Source: Treponema sp. (GTDB taxonomy: Bacteria; Spirochaetota; Spirochaetia; Treponematales; Treponemataceae). From it: a stretch of DNA of 32,490 nucleotides. The stretch spans positions 1 through 32,490 of the forward strand of contig JAKSLY010000028.1 of NCBI GenBank assembly GCA_024400955.1. The letters run 5' to 3'. The position numbers and the translations under genes were made by a program. Under the pieces are notes generated by a model, which worked only from the letters and a program-made list of their open reading frames with translations, was not told the DNA's origin and did not search any database. Numbering within the stretch: position 1 is the first letter of the stretch; the number at the start of each line of letters is the position of its first letter. Of this stretch, positions 7,692 through 16,323 are shown in pieces.

Positions 7692-10505
7692 ATGGGTGTA
7701 TTGGAAAATCAGAACAGCATAATCATAGACAGGGCAAAGGCAGCCATTCTTGCCAGGGATTTTGACCAGGCCATAAGGATTTACAGGGGACTCCTGAATA
7801 CCAATCCGGAAAACATGGAATACCTTAACGTCCTTGGAGACCTTTACGTAAAGAGTGGGGATGACGAGCGGGCCCTTGACTATTATAAGGAAATAGTTCG
7901 CCTTGACTCAAACAACGTAAGCGCCCTCAACAACATGGGTGCGATCTACAGGCGTCTTGAGCAGTACGACCTTTCCATTTCCGTGCTGGAACGTGCTGTA
8001 ATCATCGACGATTCCAACGTTCAGGTTTACTATAACCTTGGCTTTACCTACAAGCTCATGGGAAACTATGACGATGCAATCCAGTGCTTTAACACCGTAG
8101 TTGAATCAAATCCAAGGGATGTTCTTGCCTTCAACCACATCGGTTCGATCTATGCAATCCAGAACAAGCATGACCTTGCAGTTCAGTCCTACATAAAGGG
8201 GCTTAAGGCTGACCCTAACCATCCGGTCCTTCACCTTAACCTTGCAAAGAGCTACGACATCCTTGGTGATTTTGCCAAGGCACAGTCTGAATATGAAGCT
8301 GCCCTTAAGACAAAGCCGGGCTGGTTTGAAGCCATTGAAAGCTATTCAGACCTTTTGCTCAGGGAAAACAAGTCCCAGAATGCGGGCGACATCGTAAGAA
8401 AGGCACTGGTTATCAATCCCAAGGATGCGGCAATGCATGCAAAGCTTGGTGATGTCTATTACAACCAGAATAATTATGACAACGCAGAAAACGAATACAA
8501 TTCAGCATTGAACATAAATCCAGATTGCGACAAGGCACTTTCGGGGCTTGCAAGAACCTACGAGGACACGGGAAGAATTGATGATGCCCTTGAAACCGTT
8601 GAGCGTCTTCAGGTTGTGGCTCCGGAAAGCATGGATGCAAAGAGGCAGCATGTCCACATTCTTCTTTCTGCAGACAAGCTGAAGGAGGCAGGGGAAAAAA
8701 TCACCGCCCTTTATGATGCAAATCCTGATGACGTGCATACCCTCAATCTTTTGGGCCAGTATTACATCTGTACCAATGACGAAAAGAAGGCCACTGGCTG
8801 CTTCAAGAAAATAAAGTCCCTTAAGCCTGACTACACCATGTTCTACAAGGATGCAGGAAAGCGCCACAGCCAGGGCGGAAACTATGACAAGGCGGAGGAA
8901 TTCTTCCAGAAGTACATGGATTACAATCCTGAAAGCACTGATGGAATCAAGAGCCTTGCCATGAATTACGAAGCCCAGGGAAAGTACACCCAGGCCCTTG
9001 CAAGCTACAAGCAGATGGAATCCTTTGATTCTGCAAACCTTGGATCAAAGAGCGGTCTTGAAAGGATGAACCAGCAGATCATCGAAACCACAAAGAAGGT
9101 TGAACAGGGCCCGGTTGATGAAGATGAATTTGCCGATGTGGATGAAGACATTTCTCCTGTAAAAAAGGAAGGCTTTGGCGACCAGTTTACCATTTCCTTC
9201 ATTAATGATGGGGATGACAGTGATTCCGTTCCATTCGTAAAGGAAAATTTTGAAGGCTACAGCCACGAAGAATCCGTGCATACACTGGACAGCGGACTTG
9301 ACAGCCTTAAGAGCGACCAGATTTCCACGGAAAAGGTTTTTGCAGAAGGTGCCCTTGATGAAGCTGATGCAGTGCCGGAACAGTCAAAGATTTCCAGGAG
9401 CCTTGATGACCTTATTGCGGACATAGATTTTGACGATGAGGGAACGGGACTTGAGGAAGACGACACCAGCGCCTCGGATTTCTTTGCCCAGAATCCTTTC
9501 CGTTCCAGCAATGGACTTAAGGCAGCCCCTGTTGAAGATGATTTTGATCCGGAAGAAGACTATGCCTTTGAAGACGAGGAGGAGGAAGAAAAGCCTGCTC
9601 CAAAGCCAAAGAAGCGTGAAGCTGCTCCAGAGGTGGAAAGTACCGATTCTGATTTGGAAGAACCTGCTGAAGAAGTTGAAGACGGAATTTTTGCCGATGA
9701 CGAAGATTTTGAAGCTGATGAAGATCCTGCCGACCTTGGTGATCCGGAAGAATCCGACGGTTTTGAAGCCGAAGACATTTCCGAGCCGGAAGAAGATTCT
9801 GCCCTGGGAACTGAAGAATTTGATCCTGCCATGGAACTTGGGGAAGAGGATGAGATGGAAGATGGGCTTTCTGACGAACCTGTTCCTGACGAAACACTGC
9901 CTGAAGAAATCCTTCCTGACGAAAACCTTCCAGATGATATCAATGGCATCGATGATACTGACATCAATGATGGTGAAGAATTTTCTACGGAAGATTTTGA
10001 GGAAGTTCCGGAGGAAGATGCTGAAGATGCCCCTGAGTTTGAGGATGAACCAGAGACTGAAGATGGTCCAGCTGCAGAGCCGGAAGAAAATCAGGTTCCT
10101 GCTGCCATTGAAGAATCCACCGATGTATCGGCAGACGCACCAGCAGATGCACCTGATTCATCAGTATCCCTTTTTGAAAAGCTCAGGAGCCTTAGCGACC
10201 ATCTGCCTGATGCAAAGCGCCAGGAATTCCTTGAAAGCCGCATAAAGGTTCAGCTGGACTACATCATCTCAAGGCTCAGGGGAGCAGAGGGGCTTCTTGC
10301 CCTTGCCATAAAGCTCCGCCAGTCCATGGGAAGCCCTGAAATTCAGCATGAAGAAAATCCTGGAAACAATGATTCTTCAAGGTCTTTCAGGGAACTGCTG
10401 GTTCAGGTCCTGGAATATTCAAGGGAACTTGCAAAATCCCTGCCTGACAGGTCTTCTGCCATGGGTCTTGATGCGGAAATCGACAGGCTCCTGAAAAAAC
10501 TTTAG
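7692..10505 (+). CDS. Large TPR-repeat protein with long acidic low-complexity region
   Basis: The 937-residue product has no signal peptide, so a cytoplasmic location is likely. Residues about 10-470 are successive tetratricopeptide repeats; recognisable units include NMEYLNVLGDLYVKSGDDERALDYYKEI, SALNNMGAIYRRLEQYDLSISVLERAV and VQVYYNLGFTYKLMGNYDDAIQCF. TPR arrays are protein-binding scaffolds. Residues about 480-820 are dominated by Glu and Asp, with short Pro-rich interruptions such as EKPAPKPKK, and are probably disordered. The last 100 or so residues are helical again (SLFEKLRSLSDHLPDAKRQEF, then a Leu-rich end). AGGAAG just upstream supports the ATG at 7692. It follows the secreted LamG protein by 15 bases. 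Its specific role is unknown; an adaptor or a gliding, flagellar or secretion scaffold would all be guesses. Confidence 0.85.
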   Translation: MGVLENQNSIIIDRAKAAILARDFDQAIRIYRGLLNTNPENMEYLNVLGDLYVKSGDDERALDYYKEIVRLDSNNVSALNNMGAIYRRLEQYDLSISVLERAVIIDDSNVQVYYNLGFTYKLMGNYDDAIQCFNTVVESNPRDVLAFNHIGSIYAIQNKHDLAVQSYIKGLKADPNHPVLHLNLAKSYDILGDFAKAQSEYEAALKTKPGWFEAIESYSDLLLRENKSQNAGDIVRKALVINPKDAAMHAKLGDVYYNQNNYDNAENEYNSALNINPDCDKALSGLARTYEDTGRIDDALETVERLQVVAPESMDAKRQHVHILLSADKLKEAGEKITALYDANPDDVHTLNLLGQYYICTNDEKKATGCFKKIKSLKPDYTMFYKDAGKRHSQGGNYDKAEEFFQKYMDYNPESTDGIKSLAMNYEAQGKYTQALASYKQMESFDSANLGSKSGLERMNQQIIETTKKVEQGPVDEDEFADVDEDISPVKKEGFGDQFTISFINDGDDSDSVPFVKENFEGYSHEESVHTLDSGLDSLKSDQISTEKVFAEGALDEADAVPEQSKISRSLDDLIADIDFDDEGTGLEEDDTSASDFFAQNPFRSSNGLKAAPVEDDFDPEEDYAFEDEEEEEKPAPKPKKREAAPEVESTDSDLEEPAEEVEDGIFADDEDFEADEDPADLGDPEESDGFEAEDISEPEEDSALGTEEFDPAMELGEEDEMEDGLSDEPVPDETLPEEILPDENLPDDINGIDDTDINDGEEFSTEDFEEVPEEDAEDAPEFEDEPETEDGPAAEPEENQVPAAIEESTDVSADAPADAPDSSVSLFEKLRSLSDHLPDAKRQEFLESRIKVQLDYIISRLRGAEGLLALAIKLRQSMGSPEIQHEENPGNNDSSRSFRELLVQVLEYSRELAKSLPDRSSAMGLDAEIDRLLKKL

Positions 10506-10540
10506 GCTTTTCAAAAACGGAAGCTACCTTACCCAACTGA

Positions 10541-10570
10541 TTGAAACGAAAGGCCCATACGTGCTATATT
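10541..10570 (+). promoter_or_regulatory. Extended -10 promoter for thrA
   Basis: TTGAAA (10541-10546) and TATATT (10565-10570) are separated by 18 bases. TGC directly before the -10 box gives the TGn extended -10 element. The predicted start near 10577 leaves a leader of about 30 bases with AGAGGAA just ahead of the ATG at 10608. Confidence 0.6.
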
Positions 10571-10607
10571 CTTCTATAAAATAAGAAATTATTTATAGAG
10601 GAATTAT

Positions 10608-13103
10608 ATGCTTACACTTAAATTCGGTGGAACAAGTATGGGTTCTGCCCGCCGCATTCTCGACAGTGTGGAAATCATGATGGGCCGCGCAAAGGCTGAC
10701 CGTATCAGCGTTGTTGTCAGTGCCGTTGCTGGTGTTTCAAACAAGCTTCAGGCTGCAATCGATTCATGCATTACCGGCGGGACATCTACTTCATTTGTAA
10801 GCGAACTGCGCTCAATTCATGCAGACATCTGTGCAGAGATCAAGTCTACCGTTCCTGAATTCAACCTGGACCAGGTAACTGCAAAAATAGAATCTCATCT
10901 TACGGAACTGGACAAGCTTCTTGCAGGTCTTGCAATTTTTGGCGAGTGTCCTGACAGCGTTTACTGCCGCATCATGGGCATGGGTGAACTCATGTGTGCA
11001 CCTATTGTGGAAGCAGTCATTTCTGCAAAAAAGCAGAGCGTTCTTCTTCTTGATACACGCAAGTTCATATATACAACCGGAAACCAGAGGGAAGGTGATC
11101 CTGACTATGCAAGATGTTCGGAAGCTTTCTCCGGATACCGCGACGGTACCAATTCTGCACAGATTCTTCTCTTCCCGGGATTCATCTGTTCATGGATTGG
11201 GGGAACTGACGGAAAGGCTGTAATGGGTCTTCTTGGCCGCAACGGTTCGGACTTTTCTGCTGCCATCGTCGGAGCATGTCTCGGTTCTTCAAAGGTGGAA
11301 TTCTGGACTGACGTTGACGGTGTTTACACTGCAGATCCTCGCGTAATCAAGGATGCAATTCTCGTTGACGACATGAGCTACGAAGAAGCAATGGAACTTT
11401 CATTCTTCGGTTCAAAGGTTCTCCATCCAAAGACTCTTTCACCTCTTGCCGCAAAGGGAATTGAAGCATGGTCGCTCAACAGCCACAATCCTTCCGCCCG
11501 CGGAACAAGAATCGGCAAGGGACCTTTCGACGGATCTTCAACAGGTCCCGTACGCGGAATCTCATGCCTTAAGGACTGCGCAATGATTTCTGTCAGCGGT
11601 TCTGGAATGAAGGGACGCAAGGGAATGGCAACAAGAATTTTCCAGTCCGTTTCAAATGCAGGAATTTCAGTTCTCCTTATCACACAGTCTTCATCTGAAT
11701 ATACGATTTCATTCTGCGTAAGAAAGCCTTTTGCTGCAGAAGCAAAGGAAGTTCTCAAGAATGAATTTGCCCTTGAAATCAGCACAAAGCTCATCAATCC
11801 AATTGACGTGCGTGATGATGTTGCCATCGTTTCCATCATCGGTGACGCCATGAAGCAGAAGCGCGGTGTTGCAGGAACCTTCTTTGATTCACTTGCAAGC
11901 CGCGACATCAACATTCTTGCCATTGCACAGGGGTCTGCAGAACGTTCAATTTCTGCCGTAATCAACGCATCTGACGGTGATGTTGCAGTTCGCGTAGTTC
12001 ACCAGTTCTTCTTCAATACCGTTCAGTCAATCCAGGTTTACGCCTTTGGTGTCGGTACCATCGGTGGAACAATGGTTGACCAGATCCGCGACCAGCATGA
12101 TGCTCTTCTTGCCCAGGGAATCGACGTGCGCGTAATGGCCATTGCCAATATTGACGGAATGATCTTTGATGCAGAAGGACTTGACCTTTCTGACTGGCGC
12201 GAAGAAGTAAAGGCTAAGGGAAAGAAGACAAACCTTGACGAGATCATTGAATTCGTAAGGGAAACAAAGCCTCTTAATCCGATCTTCGTTGACTGTACTG
12301 CAAGCTATGACCTTCCGGAACGCTACCTTGACGTGTTCAGGGCAGGCATGTCCATTGCAACACCTAACAAGCGTGCAAACAGCATGAGCATGGACTTCTA
12401 CAAAAAGCTTCGTGCCACTGCAAACGAAATGCATGTACGCTTCCTCTATGAAACAAACGTTGGTGCAGGTCTTCCAATCATCGATACCCTCCAGAACCTC
12501 TTTAAGTCTGGCGACAAGCTTACTGGATTCAACGGAATCATGTCCGGTTCCCTTTCTTACATCTTCGGAAAGCTTGATGAAGGGAAGAAATTCTCTGAGG
12601 CCGTTCTTGAAGCAAAGGAACTGCGCTACACTGAGCCGGATCCACGCGACGACCTTAAGGGAACTGACGTTGCACGCAAGGCCCTCATCATTGCCCGCGA
12701 AGCCGGAATGTCCATTGAGCTTGAAGACATTGAGATGCGTTCAATCTTCCCTAAGGACTTCAGCATTGAAGGTACGGTCGATGAATTCCTCAAGCGCCTT
12801 CCGGAACTGGACAAGTACTTTGAAGACAAGATGGCTTCCCTCAAGAAGGAAAACAAGGTTCTCCGCATGGCAGCTTCCATCGACAGTGACGGAAAGGTTT
12901 CTGTCGGCATGCTTGAAGTAGGACCTGAAGATCCACTTTACACGGTACGTGGCGGTGAAAACGCATTCGTATTCCATACTGCACGCTACAATCCTATTCC
13001 TCTTACGGTCAAGGGTTACGGTGCAGGTGCCGGAGTTACTGCTGCCGGTGTATTCGGCGATGTTCTCCGCCTTGTAAGCTGGAACTCGTCAAAGACTGAA
13101 TAG
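10608..13103 (+). CDS. thrA: Bifunctional aspartokinase / homoserine dehydrogenase
   Basis: The 831-residue product, about the length of E. coli ThrA (820), catalyses the first and third steps from aspartate to homoserine, feeding threonine and methionine synthesis. The N-terminal kinase shows KFGGTS (5-10) and GRNGSDFSAAIVGACLGSSKVEFWTDVDGVYTADPR. Two ACT regulatory modules follow (ISVSGSGMKGRKGMATRIF and VSIIGDAMKQKRGVAGTFF), suggesting feedback inhibition, typically by threonine. The homoserine dehydrogenase half begins at about YAFGVGTIGG (nucleotide-binding Gly-rich loop) and contains NGIMSGSLSYIFGKL and YTEPDPRDDLKGTDVARK, the substrate-site signature. The gene has its own promoter and stands apart from other threonine genes; thrB and thrC are not in the window. 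Codon use is strongly biased, as for a well-expressed gene. Confidence 0.96.
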   Translation: MLTLKFGGTSMGSARRILDSVEIMMGRAKADRISVVVSAVAGVSNKLQAAIDSCITGGTSTSFVSELRSIHADICAEIKSTVPEFNLDQVTAKIESHLTELDKLLAGLAIFGECPDSVYCRIMGMGELMCAPIVEAVISAKKQSVLLLDTRKFIYTTGNQREGDPDYARCSEAFSGYRDGTNSAQILLFPGFICSWIGGTDGKAVMGLLGRNGSDFSAAIVGACLGSSKVEFWTDVDGVYTADPRVIKDAILVDDMSYEEAMELSFFGSKVLHPKTLSPLAAKGIEAWSLNSHNPSARGTRIGKGPFDGSSTGPVRGISCLKDCAMISVSGSGMKGRKGMATRIFQSVSNAGISVLLITQSSSEYTISFCVRKPFAAEAKEVLKNEFALEISTKLINPIDVRDDVAIVSIIGDAMKQKRGVAGTFFDSLASRDINILAIAQGSAERSISAVINASDGDVAVRVVHQFFFNTVQSIQVYAFGVGTIGGTMVDQIRDQHDALLAQGIDVRVMAIANIDGMIFDAEGLDLSDWREEVKAKGKKTNLDEIIEFVRETKPLNPIFVDCTASYDLPERYLDVFRAGMSIATPNKRANSMSMDFYKKLRATANEMHVRFLYETNVGAGLPIIDTLQNLFKSGDKLTGFNGIMSGSLSYIFGKLDEGKKFSEAVLEAKELRYTEPDPRDDLKGTDVARKALIIAREAGMSIELEDIEMRSIFPKDFSIEGTVDEFLKRLPELDKYFEDKMASLKKENKVLRMAASIDSDGKVSVGMLEVGPEDPLYTVRGGENAFVFHTARYNPIPLTVKGYGAGAGVTAAGVFGDVLRLVSWNSSKTE

Positions 13104-13129
13104 CAGCCAGTCTGATCAGGTTTAAAACT

Positions 13130-13164
13130 GGCACCATGTGAGGGAATTTTTCCTTCAAGGTGCC
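13130..13164 (+). terminator. Hairpin between thrA and the lpoB-like operon
   Basis: GGCACC (13130-13135) pairs with GGTGCC (13159-13164). Inside it, TGAGGGAA pairs with TTCCTTCA across a TTT loop, with one wobble. No long T tract follows, so by itself it is a weak terminator. It may protect the thrA mRNA 3' end or compete with the second hairpin downstream. Confidence 0.5.
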
Positions 13165-13179
13165 TTAAAAAATATTCAG

Positions 13180-13209
13180 GGCGTGCCATGACATTGGTGC
13201 GCCTTTTTT
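13180..13209 (+). terminator. Rho-independent terminator abutting the lpoB-like ribosome-binding site
   Basis: GGCGTGCC (13180-13187) pairs with GGTGCGCC (13196-13203), 8 pairs with two wobbles around an 8-base loop, followed by six Ts (13204-13209). The next base begins the GGGAG ribosome-binding site of the gene at 13223. Any transcript entering that gene from upstream must pass this hairpin. Confidence 0.7.
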
Positions 13210-13222
13210 GGGAGTGAAGAAA

Positions 13223-13828
13223 ATGAAAAAGTTAATTTCCGTTATTGCACTTGTTGCATTGGTATGTTCTGCAGTTTTTGCAGCAAAGGTTAAGAGGGTT
13301 GATTCAGACAAGATGACTGATGTTGACGGCTACTGGAATGACAACGACGTTAAGATCGTTTGCGAAAGCCTCATCAAGCAGTGTCTCGAAAGCCCAAGGG
13401 TTGCAAAGAAGTGTGCCGTAATTGAAGACAGAACTGGAGATATTCCTGTTGCCATCATTGGAAAAATCAAGAATGACAGCACTGAACACATCGACACATC
13501 GATTATCGAGGCAAAGTTCAGGAATGCCATCATCAACAGCGGTGTAATCGACTTTGTTGCTTCAAAGAATGAACGTGAACTTCTCCGCGACGAAAAGGAA
13601 GACCAGACTGACTATGCAGCAGATGCAAAGGCAATCGGGGCAGAAACGGCAGCAGACTTCATGCTTCTTGGTTCAGTAAAGTCAATGGTTCAGTCTGACG
13701 GAAAGACAGGTGTGCGCGCTTATCAGGTAAATGCACAGCTTGTTGACATTGAAACAAACAAGATCATCTGGAGCGGTGAAGACGATTCTGTAAAGAAGGT
13801 CATCAAGAACGCAAAGGTAAAGCTCTAG
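13223..13828 (+). CDS. LpoB-like periplasmic protein (penicillin-binding-protein activator family)
   Basis: The 201-residue product has a signal peptide (MKKLISVIALVALVCSAVFA, cleaved near residue 20). The only nearby cysteine lacks a proper lipobox, so unlike E. coli LpoB it may not be lipidated. The body resembles the LpoB/COG3417 fold: AVIEDRTGDIPV, then STEHIDTSIIEAKFRNAIINSG, then a C-terminal AADFMLLGSVKSM and AQLVDIETNKIIWSGE. In proteobacteria LpoB activates the peptidoglycan synthase PBP1b; that role here is inference from family resemblance. The ATG at 13223 has GGGAG 8 bases upstream, preferred over an in-frame TTG at 13208 that lies in the terminator's T tract. The next gene starts about 20 bases downstream. 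Confidence 0.7.
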   Translation: MKKLISVIALVALVCSAVFAAKVKRVDSDKMTDVDGYWNDNDVKIVCESLIKQCLESPRVAKKCAVIEDRTGDIPVAIIGKIKNDSTEHIDTSIIEAKFRNAIINSGVIDFVASKNERELLRDEKEDQTDYAADAKAIGAETAADFMLLGSVKSMVQSDGKTGVRAYQVNAQLVDIETNKIIWSGEDDSVKKVIKNAKVKL

Positions 13829-13851
13829 TCGGATAATTCCAGGGGAACATG

Positions 13852-15195
13852 ATGAAATACAGCTTGACGAATTTCAGGGGTTCAGCCCTTGCATTGGCTT
13901 GTGCTTTTTTCCTTGCATCCTGCGCATCCACAAAGATGGATCAGAAAGTGTATGCTTCCTTTGAAAAGGGGGATTATGCAAAGTGCGCAAAAATAATAGA
14001 AGGAAGCAGCAAGAACCTTAAGATCAACGATGCCATTGATGTTTCCCTTTTCAAAAGCTATTCAGGCGACCATGCAGGTTCCGCCCAGTATTTTGAGATG
14101 ACAAAGCGTGCCCTTGATGATTCCTACACAAAGAGCCTTACAAGGGGAGCCGCTTCTGCCATCATCAACGAGAATGCCAGGGAATATTCCGGCAACGTCT
14201 ATGAATACCTTCTTGTCAATTCATTTAACTGCCTTAACTACATTAACATGGGAGACCTGGATGAGGCTCTCGTGGAAGTAAGGCAGGGTGAAGTTAAGCA
14301 GAAGGAATACAAGAACAAGTACGGCAGCCTGGACATTTCCTATGATGAAAACCTTGGGGAAGGACAGGGGGCTGCACGCCAGCTTGGAATCAACATGAAT
14401 GAATACTGGGACGAAGTTCCCCGTAAGCCGACGGCTGCCGACCTTTATGTGGATTCCTCATTTTCCCATTATCTTGCATCGATCCTGTATACCATGGATG
14501 GTAGCGGAGACCCGGAGCTTCATGCACGGGAATACTATGCCCTTAACCCAAACGGAGCAAGGCTTCGCGAATCGATTCAGATTCCCGAGGGTAAGGGACG
14601 CCTTGACGTCATAGCCCTTGCCGGAAAGATCAAGGAACGCAGGGAAGGCCAGCTTGTAATTCCATTCTACATTACGGACATTCCATTGCTTAATCCAACC
14701 CTTAAGTATGTTTTCCCGACGGTCCAGGGAATTCCTGACGGCAACTACAGTGCCCGCCTTGTTCTCGACAACGGCATGAGCCAGGACCTTCTCCTTGTGG
14801 AAAGCTTTGACCAGGCAGTAAACCGCGATGTTACCATTCGTGCTAGAAGGGATTTTTCCAGGAGCTTTGTCCGCAGTACCGTTAAGGAAGTTACGACTGT
14901 TGCCACATGCATTGCCATGTACAACAATGCTCCAAATGAGCTGGGGCGTCTTGCTTCCCTTGCAGCCATCGGGCCAATGCTCAATGCTGTTAACCTGACG
15001 GAAACTGCCGACATCCGCCAGGCAAAGTATTTTCCTGCCGTTGCCGTTGGTGGCGGATTCACCCTGGATCCTGGAGTCTATTCCGGTACTGTTGAATTTT
15101 ACAAGGACGGGAACCTCATCGGTAAGGAAAGCTTTTCTGACGTCAGGGTTCGAAAGAACAGGATTTCCCTCATTGAAAAGGCATGCATAAAATGA
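13852..15195 (+). CDS. COG3014-like lipoprotein of unknown function
   Basis: The 447-residue product has a lipoprotein signal ending in lipobox LASC (ALACAFFLASCASTK), so it is probably membrane anchored. After that come helical, TPR-like segments: FEKGDYAKCAKIIEGS, then NVYEYLLVNSFNCLNYINMGDLDEALVEVRQ at about 120-145, typical of COG3014-type proteins. A beta-rich C-terminal half follows (FYITDIPLLNPTLKYVFPTVQG, GTVEFYKDGNLIG). The ATG at 13852 is 5 bases after AGGGGA; another ATG at 13849 is too close. Its stop overlaps the start of the next gene by 4 bases (ATGA). Grouping with an LpoB-like and an LPP20-like gene suggests a shared envelope role. The family name is my recollection from pattern, not a search. 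Confidence 0.7.
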   Translation: MKYSLTNFRGSALALACAFFLASCASTKMDQKVYASFEKGDYAKCAKIIEGSSKNLKINDAIDVSLFKSYSGDHAGSAQYFEMTKRALDDSYTKSLTRGAASAIINENAREYSGNVYEYLLVNSFNCLNYINMGDLDEALVEVRQGEVKQKEYKNKYGSLDISYDENLGEGQGAARQLGINMNEYWDEVPRKPTAADLYVDSSFSHYLASILYTMDGSGDPELHAREYYALNPNGARLRESIQIPEGKGRLDVIALAGKIKERREGQLVIPFYITDIPLLNPTLKYVFPTVQGIPDGNYSARLVLDNGMSQDLLLVESFDQAVNRDVTIRARRDFSRSFVRSTVKEVTTVATCIAMYNNAPNELGRLASLAAIGPMLNAVNLTETADIRQAKYFPAVAVGGGFTLDPGVYSGTVEFYKDGNLIGKESFSDVRVRKNRISLIEKACIK

Positions 15196-16241
15196 AAAGA
15201 GCAATTGTAGTTGCAACCATTCTGGTTCTTCTCCTGTCTTCTGCTTCTGCAGGTTCAAGGAAGAAAAAATCGAAGGCACCTGTTGCGCCAGAGTGGATTG
15301 ACGGCCCCTATAGTGTTTATGAAGAAAAGGATTACCTTTGCTGCATTGGCGAAGGTCGCACGGCTCAGGAAGCGGACATGAAGGCCATGGAAGGTCTTGC
15401 ATCCATTTTCAGCCAGAACATAAAATCCGATTCAGCCATGAACAGCCTGATGCAGCTTTCGGGTGACATGGTGGAAAAGGACAAGTCCAAGTATGTTTCC
15501 ATCATCAGCCGCAGGGTTGATGCAGACAATCTCGTTGCAACGGAAATAAGGGACAGGTTTGACAATAAGAACGGTTCCGTGTGGTCGGTTGCAGTAATGG
15601 ACCGTGCAAAGGCATGTTCCGTTTATGAAGAAGAAATAGCCACCCTTGAAAAGAACGCACTTCAGCTTCTTGGCCACACCGGTCCTGTCGCAGATGAATT
15701 TTCCATGGCTTCCTATGGCCGGTTGTACAAGGCCCGCGACCTTCTGGAAAAGGCAGAGACCCTGCGCGCAAGGATGTATGTGCTTGATTCTCAAAGGGCA
15801 TCGGGTACAATTGGGAATGCAACCCTTGCAGGGACAAATTCCGTTTCTGTGGGAATTGCCATGCGGGACATTGCAAGCCAGATTCCGGTTTATGTTGAAG
15901 TCAGGGGTGATGTGGATTCCCGAGTGGCTGCATCCGTCGTAAAATGTTTTGCAGACAAGGGATTCAACGGTTCAAGGGATCATGCCGAACGCTATGCCTT
16001 TGTTGGCAGCCTGGTTCTTGAGGAATATGTTCCCAAGGACAAGAAGTCGGTTCAGTGCAGGTACTCCGTGACTGGATTCCTTGAAGACCGCATCTCCCAG
16101 GAAAAGATGATTCCAGTATCCTTAAGCGGCAAGGAAGGAAGCACCAGCTATGCAGATGCATCCAACCGCAGTCTGAAGTCAATTGAGGCAAAAATCGTCC
16201 GCAGTGTCGATGATGCCTTTGCCGTTCTTTTCCTGAAGTAA
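15192..16241 (+). CDS. LPP20-family-like exported protein
   Basis: The 349-residue product has a signal peptide (MKRAIVVATILVLLLSSASA) followed by a basic stretch GSRKKKSK, with no lipobox cysteine. The segment PEWIDGPYSVYEEKDYLCCIGEGRTAQEADMKAMEGLASIF resembles the LPP20/COG3018 pattern (PxWxxxP, then a G-G-A repeat and a helix). The rest includes long helices around YGRLYKARDLLEKAETLRARMYVL and a C-terminal beta-rich part (YVEVRGDVDSRVAASVV). The start shares ATGA with the previous stop, implying translational coupling; an upstream ATG at 15183 is the alternative. It is the last gene of the three-gene envelope operon and ends before a bidirectional terminator. Confidence 0.65.
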   Translation: MKRAIVVATILVLLLSSASAGSRKKKSKAPVAPEWIDGPYSVYEEKDYLCCIGEGRTAQEADMKAMEGLASIFSQNIKSDSAMNSLMQLSGDMVEKDKSKYVSIISRRVDADNLVATEIRDRFDNKNGSVWSVAVMDRAKACSVYEEEIATLEKNALQLLGHTGPVADEFSMASYGRLYKARDLLEKAETLRARMYVLDSQRASGTIGNATLAGTNSVSVGIAMRDIASQIPVYVEVRGDVDSRVAASVVKCFADKGFNGSRDHAERYAFVGSLVLEEYVPKDKKSVQCRYSVTGFLEDRISQEKMIPVSLSGKEGSTSYADASNRSLKSIEAKIVRSVDDAFAVLFLK

Positions 16242-16245
16242 TAAT

Positions 16246-16309
16246 AAAAAAGCCATCCATATCCTTAAGGAACGCGATTGCTCCCCAGGTTTTGGATGGC
16301 ATTTTTTTT
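16246..16309. terminator. Bidirectional terminator between convergent genes
   Basis: GCCATCCA (16252-16259) pairs with TGGATGGC (16293-16300). A run of six As precedes the left arm (16246-16251) and eight Ts follow the right arm (16302-16309), so it can act on both strands. The 33-base loop contains the palindrome TCCTTAAGGA (16262-16271). It lies between the LPP20-like gene and the phosphoglucomutase gene, which converge. Confidence 0.8.
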
Positions 16310-16323
16310 GCCCGTTGACCTTT

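Noticed and set aside
9430..10245. 271-codon plus-strand frame and a Ser-rich minus-strand frame (9560-9967) in the TPR gene
   Set aside because: Both are shadows of the Glu/Asp-rich low-complexity coding region; they lack ribosome-binding sites and any recognisable domain.
13208..13222. TTG start for the LpoB-like gene
   Set aside because: It falls in the terminator T tract upstream of the ribosome-binding site; the ATG at 13223 has correct spacing and begins a signal peptide.
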